A stretch of 38,079 nucleotides of DNA from Verrucomicrobiota bacterium (GCA_016713365.1 JADJPG010000054.1:1-38079), one strand, 5' to 3'. Shown: positions 1 through 8,108, numbered from the stretch's first letter. Notes: a model not told the origin generated them from the sequence alone. A program made the numbers and translations.

Positions 1-1214
1 CGGGGTTCCCGGGCGGCGTTCCGGCGCCGCGCGTTCAGGATGGAAACATACGTATCGTGAGCGCGACTGAGATCACCGCGGGCGAGCTCCAGCCGGGCCA
101 GTCGCTCGCGGAGCAGGAGCTCCTCCGTCGAGTCTGCGGCACGGTCCGGGCGGGCGGAGCCCAGCAGCCGCGCATACAACGTGACCGCTCCGTCCAAGTC
201 GCCCATTTCCTGGAGACTGTCTGCCTGGTCGCGGAGTAGGGCGTCGTGCAGCGGGTGGGTGCTGCGGCCTGAGGCCTGCAGGCGTTGAAGAACGTCCTCG
301 ATCTCGGCCAGGGCTCCCGCTTGATCCTGGTTGAGGCGCAGGGCCCGGGCGAGACCGGCGCGCAGGAAGAGGACCTCGAGGTCGTCGGGACCGCGCCGGG
401 CGGTGAGCAGGCCGAGGCTGTCCTGGTAGAGGGCGATTGCTTCGGGCAGCTGACGGTCCTCCCGGAGGGCGTTTGCGAGGTGGTTAGCCGTGAGCAGTCG
501 GAAAGGATGGGTTGGGGGAAGATTGGAGCAGAGAGTCAGCGCCTGCCGGTGTTCCGCGACGGCCTGCGGCAGTCGGCCAAGGCGGCGATGAACATCTGCC
601 AGACCGTTGAGCGCCTTCGCTCGTTTGAACCAGTCCGGAGTGGATTCGACCAGCCGCAGGGCCCGGCTGAAGTGGCCTTCGGCGGTAAATAGATCCGCGA
701 GGTCGGCGGCGGCCTCGCCCTGGTGGAGGATGACTCCGGCCAGCTCGGCCTCCTGCCCCCTAAGGCGGGCGAAGATGTCCCGAGCGCGGGTGAAGAACGG
801 GAGCGCATTGGTGGCCAGACCCTCCCTTCGATAGCAATCCCCGAGACGATTCAAAATGTCGCCGACGAGCAGGTGGTTGGTGCCGAGCGCATTCGTGCGA
901 ACCTCCAGGCAGACCTCCAGCACCTTTCTGGCCTCGGGGTAACGGCCCTGGGACATAAGCGAATCGGCGATGGTACGGCGCGCGTGATCGGTCTCCGGGG
1001 CCCGGGGCCCGAGCTCGGTTTCGAGCCGTTGCACCATTTCGCGACGCAGCTGGAGGGCTTCCGTCCACTGGCCGTTTTCCTCCAGTGCCCCGGCGCGCCG
1101 GGCCATGGCCTGGGCCTGCGCGACGGCGGGCGGAGGCGGGTTCAGGACCTGGGCCGGGGCGGAGGCCGGGGCGGTCGCCGCCACGATGGCAACGATCAGT
1201 GAAAGCCAGGCCAT
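1..1214 (-). CDS. Secreted TPR-repeat protein (C-terminus off window)
   Basis: One minus-strand frame is open from an ATG at 1214 to the left edge (about 404 residues, incomplete). It begins MAWLSLIVAIVAATAPASA, a short hydrophobic stretch ending in an AxA-like cleavage site, so export to the periplasm is likely. The rest is helical TPR-like repeats of about 40 residues, rich in the spacing A..L....G....A; examples are MSQGRYPEARKVLEVCLEV, RRLGRLPQAVAEHRQAL and EDRQLPEAIALYQDSLGLL. TPR arrays are protein-interaction scaffolds; no catalytic domain is visible in the part present, and the partner cannot be told. It is divergent from the AAA+ gene at 1357, with a 142-bp gap that must hold both promoters. 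Several plus-strand frames are also open here but read as low-complexity antisense noise. Confidence 0.8.
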   Translation of the reverse strand, partial: MAWLSLIVAIVAATAPASAPAQVLNPPPPAVAQAQAMARRAGALEENGQWTEALQLRREMVQRLETELGPRAPETDHARRTIADSLMSQGRYPEARKVLEVCLEVRTNALGTNHLLVGDILNRLGDCYRREGLATNALPFFTRARDIFARLRGQEAELAGVILHQGEAAADLADLFTAEGHFSRALRLVESTPDWFKRAKALNGLADVHRRLGRLPQAVAEHRQALTLCSNLPPTHPFRLLTANHLANALREDRQLPEAIALYQDSLGLLTARRGPDDLEVLFLRAGLARALRLNQDQAGALAEIEDVLQRLQASGRSTHPLHDALLRDQADSLQEMGDLDGAVTLYARLLGSARPDRAADSTEELLLRERLARLELARGDLSRAHDTYVSILNARRRNAAREP

Positions 1215-1356
1215 GCCGTCACCGAGACGAAATCCCTTCCCCGCTCCAGTCCGTTTCTTCACGCCCGGAATCAGAACGAAGTGACTGGGGGCGTCAAACG
1301 AAATCCCCTTTGTGCAACAAAAGGGCGGGAAACGCGGGACACGAGGGAAAGGCCCG

Positions 1357-2301
1357 ATGGCCGCAACACGCACTATGAAACGAATCCCTGACCCGTCAAA
1401 GTGTCCGTCCGCCCTGCTTCCAGATCCGTTGCTGCGAGAACGACTGCGCCTCCACATCCGCGAAGTGCGCGGCCAGGCGGAAGTTGTCGAGCGCCTTGGT
1501 CAGGCGGTGCTGCGACGGGAGTTCCAGACCACGCCGAACCGCGGACCCCGGGGGGCCTTTATTTTTGCCGGACCGACGGGAGTGGGAAAGACGATGCTGG
1601 CGCGGAACCTGGCGGCGGCGCTGTTCGGGCCGAACCGGCTGGTGCGCTTCGATTGTTCGGAGTTCAAGACTTTGGCCAGTTACCAGGCGCTGTTCGGCGA
1701 TCGTTCCGGCGATGCGGGCCGGTTGGCCCAGGCCTTTGTCCAGGCCTCGGCGGGGGTCTGGGTCTTCGACGAGATAGAGAAAGCGCATGGTGAGATGGTA
1801 AATTTGTTCCTCCAGGCCGTGGATGCTGCGCGACTTACTCTGGCCAATGGTCAGACGCTCGATCTATCGTCGATCTATTTTATTCTCACCACGAACCTTG
1901 GATCAGCGGCCATCCTCGGCCGGGAGCATCTTCCCTTTGCCAGTCTGGAGGCTCATGTGTCGCGGGCGGTGGAACGCTGGCTCAGTCCGGAACTGCGCGG
2001 CCGTTTCGGACGACCGTTCGTCTTCCGTCCGCTGAGCCGGGAGGTGCAGCGGGAGATCGCGGCCGGTCATCTGGAGGCCGTCGTGGCCTGGAACGCGGCG
2101 CAGGGCCGGGAGATTGCGATTCATCCGGACGTTCTGCCATTTCTGCAGCATCGCGGATTTTCGGCGCGACTGGGAGCCCGTCCCGTCCTGCAGATCATCG
2201 AGGAGTTCGTCGGCAACGCCATTGCCAACGATCTTGTCGAAGGCGGCCCCGGCAGCGGGCTGATCGTCATGGAGGGGGACCAGTTGAAACTCACCCGATG
2301 A
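1357..2301 (+). CDS. ClpB/ClpA-like AAA+ ATPase, single domain
   Basis: A 314-residue single AAA+ module of the Clp/Hsp100 C-terminal (AAA_2) type. Walker A is GPTGVGKT (residues 72-79), followed by the Clp-like FDCSEF. Walker B is VWVFDEIEKAH (about 134-144), sensor 1 is TTN (about 178-180), and a sensor-2 region GARPVLQIIE lies near the end. There is no N-domain, no first AAA ring and no ClpP loop, so this is about a third of a full ClpB. It probably remodels protein assemblies by ATP hydrolysis; the substrate is unknown. The start at 1357 is preferred over 1312 and 1375 because a purine-rich GAGGGAAAGG lies just upstream. The stop overlaps the start of the coupling ATPase gene (ATGA at 2298-2301), so the two are translationally coupled and may act together. 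Confidence 0.85.
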   Translation: MAATRTMKRIPDPSKCPSALLPDPLLRERLRLHIREVRGQAEVVERLGQAVLRREFQTTPNRGPRGAFIFAGPTGVGKTMLARNLAAALFGPNRLVRFDCSEFKTLASYQALFGDRSGDAGRLAQAFVQASAGVWVFDEIEKAHGEMVNLFLQAVDAARLTLANGQTLDLSSIYFILTTNLGSAAILGREHLPFASLEAHVSRAVERWLSPELRGRFGRPFVFRPLSREVQREIAAGHLEAVVAWNAAQGREIAIHPDVLPFLQHRGFSARLGARPVLQIIEEFVGNAIANDLVEGGPGSGLIVMEGDQLKLTR

Positions 2302-3714
2302 AACGTTCCCTGACTTGCGAAGGATCCGGTCCGGCCGGGGCGCCGTCCTCCCCCACTCCCTCCCCGTCCGGGATGGGACGAACGCGACGGCGGAGCGAGA
2401 TCGTTTGTCGGCTGGGCCCCTTCGTATTCGATCGCCGGGCTTTCTGCAGGGGGTTTTTCATCAGTGGAAGCACTGGATCGGGCAAGACCCTGAGTGGATT
2501 GCGCTAGCTCCTCTATCAAACCTTTCTCCATCAACCGGACTTTGGCGGACTTTGCATTGATGACAAGGGAACGCTGCACCAGACCCTGCTGGAAATGGCC
2601 CGGCATTTCGGGCGGGAAAAGGATGTGATGCTGCTCCGGGTTCGCTCGGGAGGATCGGATGGCGGGGTGCCGGAGCATCGGTTCAACCTGATCGGAGACA
2701 GGTCGATTCCGTTTGCCACTCATGCGCGTTGCCTCGTCGACACCGCCAGTTCCCTGGGCAACCGGCGGGAGCAGGCGTTCTTCCGGAACGCGGCGCAGAT
2801 CCACATCGGCGCGGCCCTGGCCCTCCTGGATGCGCTGGACTACGAGGTGGCGCTCGACAATGCCGCCGAACTGCTGACCGATCCGGCGCAGATGCGCGAG
2901 GTTTTGGCCGAGCTGGAGCAGAGCGGACGGTCCCCGGAACTGGCCCGGCACTTCCAGCAGTTTACCACGCAGCCAGCCGAACAGCTGGGCGGCATCACCG
3001 GCACCATCCGGAACTATCTCCATCACTTCACCGCCCCGGAGATTGCGGAGGTGTTTTCGCGCGACAGCACCTTCGGGCTCGACGAGGTGGATCGGGGGAA
3101 GATCCTCTGCCTGGCGCTGCCGCAACGCCTCCAGACTGAACGCCGCTATGTCGGGTCACTCCTGAAGCAGCTGTTTTTCCTCCATGCCCTGCGCCGGTTC
3201 GACATGAGCGAGCGGGAACGCCAGGAGAAGAACCTGCTCCTCTTTGTCGCGGACGAGGCCCAGCATTTCCTGAGCGTGAGCGAGGACGGCCAGAGCGACC
3301 ACAACGTGGTGGATGTGCTCCGGGAGGCGGGCGTGGCCTTCATCGCCGCCACCCAGAGCAGCACGTCACTGGGGCCGGTGCTGGGGGCGGAGAATGCGAA
3401 GGTCCTGCTGCTCAATCTGCGCAACCGCATCCTCTTCACCGCGGCGGACGAGGAGGACGCGCGGATGAGTGCGGAGTTCCCCGGGGAAGAAGGCGGTGTG
3501 GGAGGAGTCCGAGACGAGCGGGGACGGACGCCGGACCCGCACCCGGACCCGGCGGGACCGTTACCGGATCGAGCCGCACGAGCTGCGCAACCTGCGACGG
3601 CATCAGTGCATCGTGGTGCATGCGGACAAGGGATTCCGCCGCTGTTACCTGCCCCCCATCCAGCCGGACGGCCGGGTTTGCCCGTGGTATCGGCCCTGGT
3701 GGAAATTCTGGTGA
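2298..3714 (+). pseudogene. TraD/TraG-like conjugative coupling ATPase, amber plus frameshift
   Basis: Read as one locus this is a coupling-protein-type ATPase of about 470 residues. It has Walker A SGSTGSGKT (about residues 56-64), then GGLCIDDKGTLHQTLLEMA and a Walker B LLLFVADEAQHF with a downstream AATQS. Two lesions break it. An in-frame TAG at 2505-2507 falls just after Walker A (TLSGLR-stop-LLYQTF), and the frame continues cleanly beyond. A one-base shift lies in the CCCCGGGG run at 3479-3486, after which the other frame gives an arginine-rich basic segment and a terminal WYRPWWKFW. Such ATPases dock the relaxase-DNA complex to a type IV channel; no N-terminal membrane segment is visible. 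The amber is a substitution (CAG to TAG would explain it), unlike the homopolymer slips elsewhere, so real inactivation is possible. Confidence 0.72.
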
Positions 3715-3749
3715 GGGCCTCCTCCCCGGGCCGCCACGATTCCGCGCGA

Positions 3750-3870
3750 TTCGATCTAGCGGAGGCGTCCCGGGAGTCGTTGGGGTAGTCAGAGGTGGAG
3801 GCGCGGCGCACGACCTTGACGACCCCAACGACGACCTATCCTTGGCCCTGGCTCTGAAGCGCGCGGCGGC
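3750..3870 (+). repeat. Structured intergenic element, copy 1
   Basis: This non-coding block is repeated at 18019-18146. Shared landmarks are TTCGATCTAG (3750), TCCCGGGAG (3768), AGGTGGAG (3793), ACGACCTTGACGAC (3810), GACGACCTATC (3830), TGGCCCTG (3843) and GAAGCGCGCGGCGGC (3856). Arms GTCGTTGGGGTAGTC (3776-3790) and GACGACCCCAACGAC (3818-3832) pair at 14 of 15 positions. An inner AGGT/ACCT pairing extends the stem. In the other copy the arms differ but still pair, with two compensatory changes. It lies between the coupling-ATPase stop and the zinc-ribbon start. It could be an oriT-like site, a structured RNA or a mobile repeat; the sequence alone does not decide. Confidence 0.75.
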
Positions 3871-3934
3871 CCGCCCGTGGATTCCCTCTTGACGTCCAGC
3901 CAGTGTTTGCGTCGATCCTTGACCAGCGTCCTCC

Positions 3935-4594
3935 ATGACCACTTACGCCAACAACGCGGACACCTGCGGGGCCTGCGGCCACGTGTTTACCCACCCGGTT
4001 CTGATGAGCACCAATGCCTTTGGTTCCGCGGATCTCGACACGCGTCCGCCCGAGATGCAGCGGTCGACGATGGAGGTCTGGGTGACCCGCTGTCCATCGT
4101 GTGGCTACTGTGCGCGACGCATTTCCGTCTGCGACGACCGCCAGCGTCCAGTTCTGGAGAGCGCCGCCTACCGCTCGCAGCTGGCGGACCGGGACTACCC
4201 TGAACTCGCCTCGACGTTTCTCTGTCAGGCCATGCTTCTGGCGGCTGTCGACGAACCCCATCAGGCCGCGTGGTCCCGCCTGCATGCGGCGTGGGTGCTG
4301 GAGGATGCCGAGAAAAGTGAGCAAGCAAGACAGTGGCGGGGTCGGGCCGCCGACGAGTTCCTCGCGATTCCGCTGGCCAGCCGTCCGCAGGACGAACCAG
4401 CGGGGGCGTATGAGGCGGTGGTGGTGGACTGCCTGCGGCGGGCGGGTCGCGGCGACGAGGCCCTGGCCTGGCTGGATCGCCTTTCCGGGCAGGACATCGG
4501 CGGAGTCATCCAGAAGGTTCTGCTCTTCCAGCGGGTCCTGATCCAGCGAGCCGACATCGACCGGCACCGGATCAGCGAAGCCCTCGCGCCATAG
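3935..4594 (+). CDS. Zinc-ribbon protein, DUF2225-like
   Basis: A 219-residue protein. Two CxxC pairs at the N-terminus, CGAC (about residues 11-14) and CPSC (about 52-55, followed by GYC), look like a zinc ribbon. The remaining two thirds is alpha-helical and TPR-like (YPELASTFLCQAMLLAAV, then helices around LHAAWVLEDAEKSEQA and CLRRAGRGDEALAWLDRL). This layout resembles DUF2225 proteins, whose function is not established; the assignment is by eye. It follows the first structured repeat by 65 bp. Its last 23 bases overlap the end of the convergent replication-initiator-like gene. Confidence 0.7.
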   Translation: MTTYANNADTCGACGHVFTHPVLMSTNAFGSADLDTRPPEMQRSTMEVWVTRCPSCGYCARRISVCDDRQRPVLESAAYRSQLADRDYPELASTFLCQAMLLAAVDEPHQAAWSRLHAAWVLEDAEKSEQARQWRGRAADEFLAIPLASRPQDEPAGAYEAVVVDCLRRAGRGDEALAWLDRLSGQDIGGVIQKVLLFQRVLIQRADIDRHRISEALAP

Positions 4595-5750
4595 GCCGGA
4601 AGCGGTCCGGATCCTCCTCCCGAAAGCGGGCCAGGGCGCGGCGCGCCTGCTCCTCCTGCGCGTGCGTGATGTGGGACCAGAGCCCGCGGCGCACGATGGC
4701 AACGAACAACCGGACGGGATCCTTCCCATGTTCGCGCGCCCGCACGGCCGCGGCCAGAAAGTTCAACGCCATCGCTTCCGAATCGTTGATCCAGCCCTGT
4801 GCCACGCCCTGCCGGTGCAGCAACTCCATGCGATCAAAGCGATGCAGGTCTTCCGGCAGGATCCGCCGCAAGCTCGGTGGCGGCAGCCGCATTTTACTCC
4901 CCTTCACTTCATCAACCCCATCCGGTTCGGTCGCCAGAGTTTGCTGGTGTTGATCTTCGTAAGAAGTTTCCCTGTCTTCTTTAGGGGGTGCAAAAGGCGG
5001 TGCGATTTCGAGGAGGGGCAGTGCAATGTTCGTCACCGACTTATCTGATTTCACGACAGGTTCCCTCGCCTTGAATTCCCACTCCAGGTCGATGGTGAAG
5101 TAGGCACCGTCCCGGTTGAGTTTCCGCTGGCGCGAGTGCGTGTCCTTGCTGATCCAGCCGAGCGAACGCAGCGTGGCCTGGGCATACTTCACGGCGCGCT
5201 GGCTCACCCCGAACGTCTCCGCGATCCACGAGGCCTTCACCGTGCCACGGGGATTCAATTCACCGGTTCGTCGCGCGATGGAGAGACCACGCACCAGATA
5301 ACCAATGACGACCTTGGTCAACGCCTCGGCCCGGTTCCGGGCGAGGAAACGGAGCATTGAACGCGGCACGGGAATGGGCCGACGCGGACTGCGTCGACCC
5401 GCCAGTTCAGCTTGCAGACTCTCTGAACCAGGCAAGGGATGCTTCGCGAAAACAATCTCCCCCTCCGCAAACCGGACCAATCCGGCGGCATGCAACTGCC
5501 GCAGCCCCCGTCGCACGGTGCGCGGGCTCAACCGGGTCAAGCGTTCGAGTTCGTTCACCCAATACCGGTTGAGTTCCCTCGGCCGTTCACCGCGGCGGCG
5601 TCGACTGCGCTTAGCGGCCTCGCGCACGGCGACGAGAACGAAGCACGCGACATAAACGCGCACCGCCTGATGATCGATCTGCTCCTGTTGCAATGCCCAA
5701 ACGACGTTGGCCCATTGAATGGGCGTGATGGTCTTGTAACCCGATGACAT
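4572..5750 (-). CDS. Replication-initiator-like protein with two winged-helix domains
   Basis: About 392 residues. Two helix-turn-helix segments are visible: WVNELERLTRLSPRTVRRGL with LHAAGLVRF (about residues 65-100), and WIAETFGVSQRAVKYA with LRSLGWISKD (about 170-210). Two winged helices in tandem, upstream of parA on a mobile replicon, is the arrangement of many plasmid Rep proteins; no specific Rep family is recognised, so the function is inferred from context. The start at 5750 (MSSGYKTITP) is chosen over an upstream start at 5825 because AGGGAGGGG lies just ahead of it. The 600 bp upstream contains iteron-like repeats and a candidate antisense transcript, as expected for a regulated replication gene. 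It overlaps the convergent zinc-ribbon gene at its 3' end. Confidence 0.62.
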   Translation of the reverse strand: MSSGYKTITPIQWANVVWALQQEQIDHQAVRVYVACFVLVAVREAAKRSRRRRGERPRELNRYWVNELERLTRLSPRTVRRGLRQLHAAGLVRFAEGEIVFAKHPLPGSESLQAELAGRRSPRRPIPVPRSMLRFLARNRAEALTKVVIGYLVRGLSIARRTGELNPRGTVKASWIAETFGVSQRAVKYAQATLRSLGWISKDTHSRQRKLNRDGAYFTIDLEWEFKAREPVVKSDKSVTNIALPLLEIAPPFAPPKEDRETSYEDQHQQTLATEPDGVDEVKGSKMRLPPPSLRRILPEDLHRFDRMELLHRQGVAQGWINDSEAMALNFLAAAVRAREHGKDPVRLFVAIVRRGLWSHITHAQEEQARRALARFREEDPDRFRPMARGLR

Positions 5751-5822
5751 GTTCCCCTCCCTGGTCCCGCGCGGGCGGCAGACACACCGATTCCGTTGCG
5801 TCCACGTGGAACGCCCATTGCG

Positions 5823-5918
5823 CAAGAGAGGTGGGATGGTTCATACTCAGGAGATAGTCGAGCCTGAGTCCCCTCTTGTTCGAATTCGGAGAAGCCAGCG
5901 CGTCAACGCTGGCTTTTT
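5823..5918 (+). ncRNA. Candidate antisense RNA over the rep leader
   Basis: On the plus strand, antisense to the leader of the rep-like gene, three stems lie in a row. An outer CAAGAG (5823-5828) pairs with CTCTTG (5873-5878). Inside it, ACTCAGG (5845-5851) pairs perfectly with CCTGAGT (5863-5869). A terminator hairpin with a T-run follows. No plus-strand protein gene precedes the terminator, so it would end a short RNA. Plasmid rep genes are often controlled by such counter-transcribed RNAs. No convincing promoter was found, so this is an inference from structure and position. Confidence 0.35.
5893..5918 (+). terminator. Intrinsic terminator, plus strand
   Basis: AGCCAGCG (5893-5900) and CGCTGGCT (5907-5914) form a perfect 8-bp stem with the loop CGTCAA, followed at once by a T-run to 5918. 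The T-run is on the plus strand only, so it terminates rightward transcription, away from the leftward rep-like gene. It would also shield the origin and parA region from read-through. Confidence 0.7.
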
Positions 5919-5939
5919 CATTGGTGCATCGTAACGACC

Positions 5940-6346
5940 GGCACGGTTCCTACATTGTTTTCTCCCTTCCATTACTTCCTGTTGCTTCAAGTCCATTAAA
6001 GCACCGAAATCCACCGTTTTGACAAGAGGCCGCAGTGACTTTTCACCGACAGCGAAACGCCGAGAACGGCAGCACGCGTCAACGGCGCACGCCGACCACG
6101 GCACCTGCCGTGAACGGCAGCAAGCGAACTGCCGTCAACGGCGCGGGCCAACCTCGCGGAAACACTCGCCCATGCTTCACGGCATGAGCCGTTCTGCCGT
6201 GAACGCGAGCAGCCGTTCTCGGCAACCAGCGAGCTGCCGTTCCCGCGTTGACGGCGCTTCATTATTTTTCGGAGAGCCTCCGGTGGCGAAAGGAACTTTT
6301 CTCCTTTCGGAACATTTGGCCGTCTTGCCGTTCTGCCGAGAACGCG
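5940..6346. other. Candidate replication origin / partition-site region
   Basis: This gene-free interval between the divergent rep-like and parA genes has an AT-richer left half (about 5945-6025) beside a dense cluster of GAACGGC/GCCGTTC repeats (6062-6346). An AT-rich unwinding region next to iterons, flanked by rep and par genes, is a classic plasmid origin layout. It also holds a hairpin CGAAAGGA (6287-6294)/TCCTTTCG (6302-6309) and a small one CGGAG-AGC-CTCCG (6270-6282). Whether the repeats bind Rep, the partition protein or both cannot be told from sequence. Confidence 0.5.
6062..6346. repeat. Iteron-like direct and inverted half-sites
   Basis: About twelve copies of a short motif, GWSAACGGC or its complement GCCGTTSWC, some losing the last base. 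Plus-orientation copies start at 6062 (GAGAACGGCA) and 6078 (GTCAACGGC). Palindromic pairs lie at 6105-6120 (CTGCCGTGAACGGCAG) and 6131-6142 (GCCGTCAACGGC). Further half-sites start at 6188, 6195, 6212, 6235 and 6246, then a closing pair at 6327-6346 overlaps the parA promoter. Spacing is irregular and there are no unique spacers, so this is not a CRISPR array. Confidence 0.7.
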
Positions 6347-6353
6347 ATATACA
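6325..6353 (+). promoter_or_regulatory. parA promoter with embedded repeat half-sites
   Basis: TTGCCG (6325-6330) and TATACA (6348-6353) are separated by exactly 17 bp, a good sigma-70-type match. The last two GCCGTTC/GAACGC half-sites lie across the -35 box and spacer, so a repeat-binding protein would block transcription. A start near 6360 leaves a very short leader carrying the GGAGG at 6360-6364 ahead of parA. Confidence 0.5.
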
Positions 6354-6371
6354 GATGACGGAGGATTTTTC

Positions 6372-7238
6372 ATGAACCACTTATCCCTGCGCACCCGCGT
6401 CATCGCCGTCGGCAACCAGAAAGGCGGCGTTGGCAAAACAACCAACACCGTTCACATCGCGCGGGCGCTGGCCGAGCGGGGACGCACCGTGCTGATCATC
6501 GACCTCGACATGAACCACTGCGCCACCCGCCATTTCGGCGTGGAGCCCGAGGCGTTCCTTGGCTCCTACGAAATGCTGGTGGGGAACGAGGAAGCTGCAA
6601 ACCTCGTGCTCACACATGACGATGAAGAAGTGTCATTACCGGAACGGCTGCATCTGATCCCCGCGGCGCGCAAGCTGGAGGGCATCGATCAGGCGCTGGC
6701 GCAGAAGAGCAAGTTCATCTCGCCGCGCGAAGTCCTGCGGGCACCGCTGGCCTCGCTGCGCGGCCGCTACGATTACATCTTTCTGGACACGGCCCCCAAC
6801 GCCACGATACCGACCATCGCCGCCTATCTGGCCGCCGACTACTTCATCCTCTCCGCCATGCCCGATCCGTTTGCCATCGCGGGACTCAACGACGCCTTGA
6901 CGGACATCAGAGACGCGCAGCAGCGGGGCAACCCCGGATTGGTGCTGCTCGGCGTGGTCCTCTCCGGCGTGGACAAGCGCACGGCGCTGGCGCATTCGTT
7001 GTCGGAGTTTGTGGAGAGCGCGTTCCGCATGGGCGATGCCGCCGGGTCGATGAAATTCCACACCAGCATCGGTCGCTCGACGGTGATCCCGCAGACGCAG
7101 AAGGCGGGCAAGACGCTCTTCGAAACCCACTCGACGCACAAGGTGACGCAGGAATATCGAACGCTGGCCGGGGAGATCGAGGAGCGGCTCGCGGGGCTGG
7201 AGAGCGACGAGAATGAGCTGCGGGTGGCCCATGGCTAA
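6372..7238 (+). CDS. parA: ParA-family partition ATPase
   Basis: A 288-residue ParA/MinD-type ATPase. The deviant Walker A KGGVGKTT (residues 17-24) includes the signature first lysine, the Walker A' segment is VLIIDLDMNHCAT, and the Walker B-like strand is YDYIFLDTAPNA. In the family, ATP-bound ParA binds DNA non-specifically and moves plasmid copies apart in response to a partner bound at the centromere. The start at 6372 follows GGAGG by 7 bases. Its length matches short (type Ib-like) ParA proteins with no N-terminal regulatory HTH, which fits regulation by a partner or by the repeats upstream. The next gene overlaps its last 8 bases, forming a parA-partner operon. It is intact, unlike many neighbours. 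Confidence 0.92.
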   Translation: MNHLSLRTRVIAVGNQKGGVGKTTNTVHIARALAERGRTVLIIDLDMNHCATRHFGVEPEAFLGSYEMLVGNEEAANLVLTHDDEEVSLPERLHLIPAARKLEGIDQALAQKSKFISPREVLRAPLASLRGRYDYIFLDTAPNATIPTIAAYLAADYFILSAMPDPFAIAGLNDALTDIRDAQQRGNPGLVLLGVVLSGVDKRTALAHSLSEFVESAFRMGDAAGSMKFHTSIGRSTVIPQTQKAGKTLFETHSTHKVTQEYRTLAGEIEERLAGLESDENELRVAHG

Positions 7239-7698
7239 ACGGGCACCCCTGGATGAAAAACCGTTCCGGCCGCTGGACGTGTCGATCCTGAGTTCGGTCG
7301 TGCAACACGCGCCGGAGGCGAGGGGATCGGAAGTTCAATCACCCCGCCGGATCGTCGAGCGACCTGAACCAACGCCCAGCCTGCGAGTCGCCGTGCCCAT
7401 GACGTCACGGCTGGATCAGGAGAAGCGCATTCTCTTCACGTGGGAGGAAGCGCAGGCGTTGGACCGACTGATCAACAACCTGGCCGTCCGGGTGCGGGCG
7501 CAGGTGAAAACGAGCCATGTGCTGCGCGCGCTCACCACGCTACTGCTCCATGCCGAACCGCAGATCGATCAACGCGCCGGGGAACGCGGAACCCTGGTCC
7601 GTCCCTCCAACGGAGACTTCACCGCCTTGCAACAGTTCGAACGGGAGATTGCGCACATTCTCTCGCATGCCTTACGCGATGCGGGACCATTGCGCTAG
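7231..7698 (+). CDS. Putative ParA partner (centromere-binding) protein
   Basis: A 155-residue protein starting at the ATG at 7231 inside the end of parA, so co-translated with it. The N-terminal 55 residues are proline/basic rich and probably disordered; the rest is helical (WEEAQALDRLINNLAVRV, then KTSHVLRALTTLLLHAE). It resembles no ParB I can name: no ParB/Srx nuclease fold or KorB-type HTH is seen, but small unrelated partners are usual for short ParA proteins. Function is inferred from position. Likely targets are the GAACGGC repeats at 6062-6346. The stop lies 27 bp from the end of a convergent gene. Confidence 0.6.
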   Translation: MAKRAPLDEKPFRPLDVSILSSVVQHAPEARGSEVQSPRRIVERPEPTPSLRVAVPMTSRLDQEKRILFTWEEAQALDRLINNLAVRVRAQVKTSHVLRALTTLLLHAEPQIDQRAGERGTLVRPSNGDFTALQQFEREIAHILSHALRDAGPLR

Positions 7699-7724
7699 CC
7701 TGGGAAACCCGGTGGCGCCATCCT

Positions 7725-8108
7725 TTACAGCGGGAGTGACGACGCGGAACGCGACTGCCACGCAATCGACTTCACGAACACTCCTTCTCCCGCCACGGCC
7801 TCATACCGTTCGCCTTGTTCATGAACGCGTCGGACCTTGTGCTCGGCGATGAGAGCGTAGAGCGAATGCAGGCCCCGTCCCTCGATGCGAACCTGATCGG
7901 TGGCAAAGACCAGGCTGAGGGAGCCACCGTTGAGGTGCATCGAGTGAAGGGTGGCGTAGGCGAGGTAGAACGCCTCCTTGGGGCGATAGAAGTGGATCCC
8001 GGCTGGCGCATGGCCGACCACGAAGGGCTCGTCGCCTGCTGGAACGGGCACCACCCCCCGGGGTGGTTGAACGGACGGATCAGTGGAGGTGATTTTTCGG
8101 CGCAACAT
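7725..8108 (-). CDS. Conserved-looking hypothetical protein after relaxase 1
   Basis: A 127-residue protein, not recognised. After about 20 variable residues the sequence has the alternating pattern of a compact alpha/beta domain (HFYRPKEAFYLAYATLHSM, LSLVFATDQVRIEGRGLHSL, LIAEHKVRRVHEQG). The ATG at 8108 lies inside the last codons of the upstream relaxase gene (stop at 8080), a 29-base overlap, so it is probably translated from the same message. No catalytic motif, membrane segment or cysteine pair is present. A role beside the relaxase, such as an accessory DNA-binding protein, is only a guess. Confidence 0.55.
   Translation of the reverse strand: MLRRKITSTDPSVQPPRGVVPVPAGDEPFVVGHAPAGIHFYRPKEAFYLAYATLHSMHLNGGSLSLVFATDQVRIEGRGLHSLYALIAEHKVRRVHEQGERYEAVAGEGVFVKSIAWQSRSASSLPL

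Noticed and set aside
57..1202. Several plus-strand open frames across the first 1.2 kb
   Set aside because: They are antisense to a continuous minus-strand TPR gene with a signal peptide, and their products are low-complexity.
2298..3714. Programmed frameshift or amber recoding in the coupling ATPase
   Set aside because: No slippery heptamer or downstream pseudoknot is evident, and similar single-base shifts occur throughout the window.
6062..6346. CRISPR array
   Set aside because: The repeat is only 9-10 bp, occurs in both orientations, has no unique spacers of constant length, and no cas gene is present.
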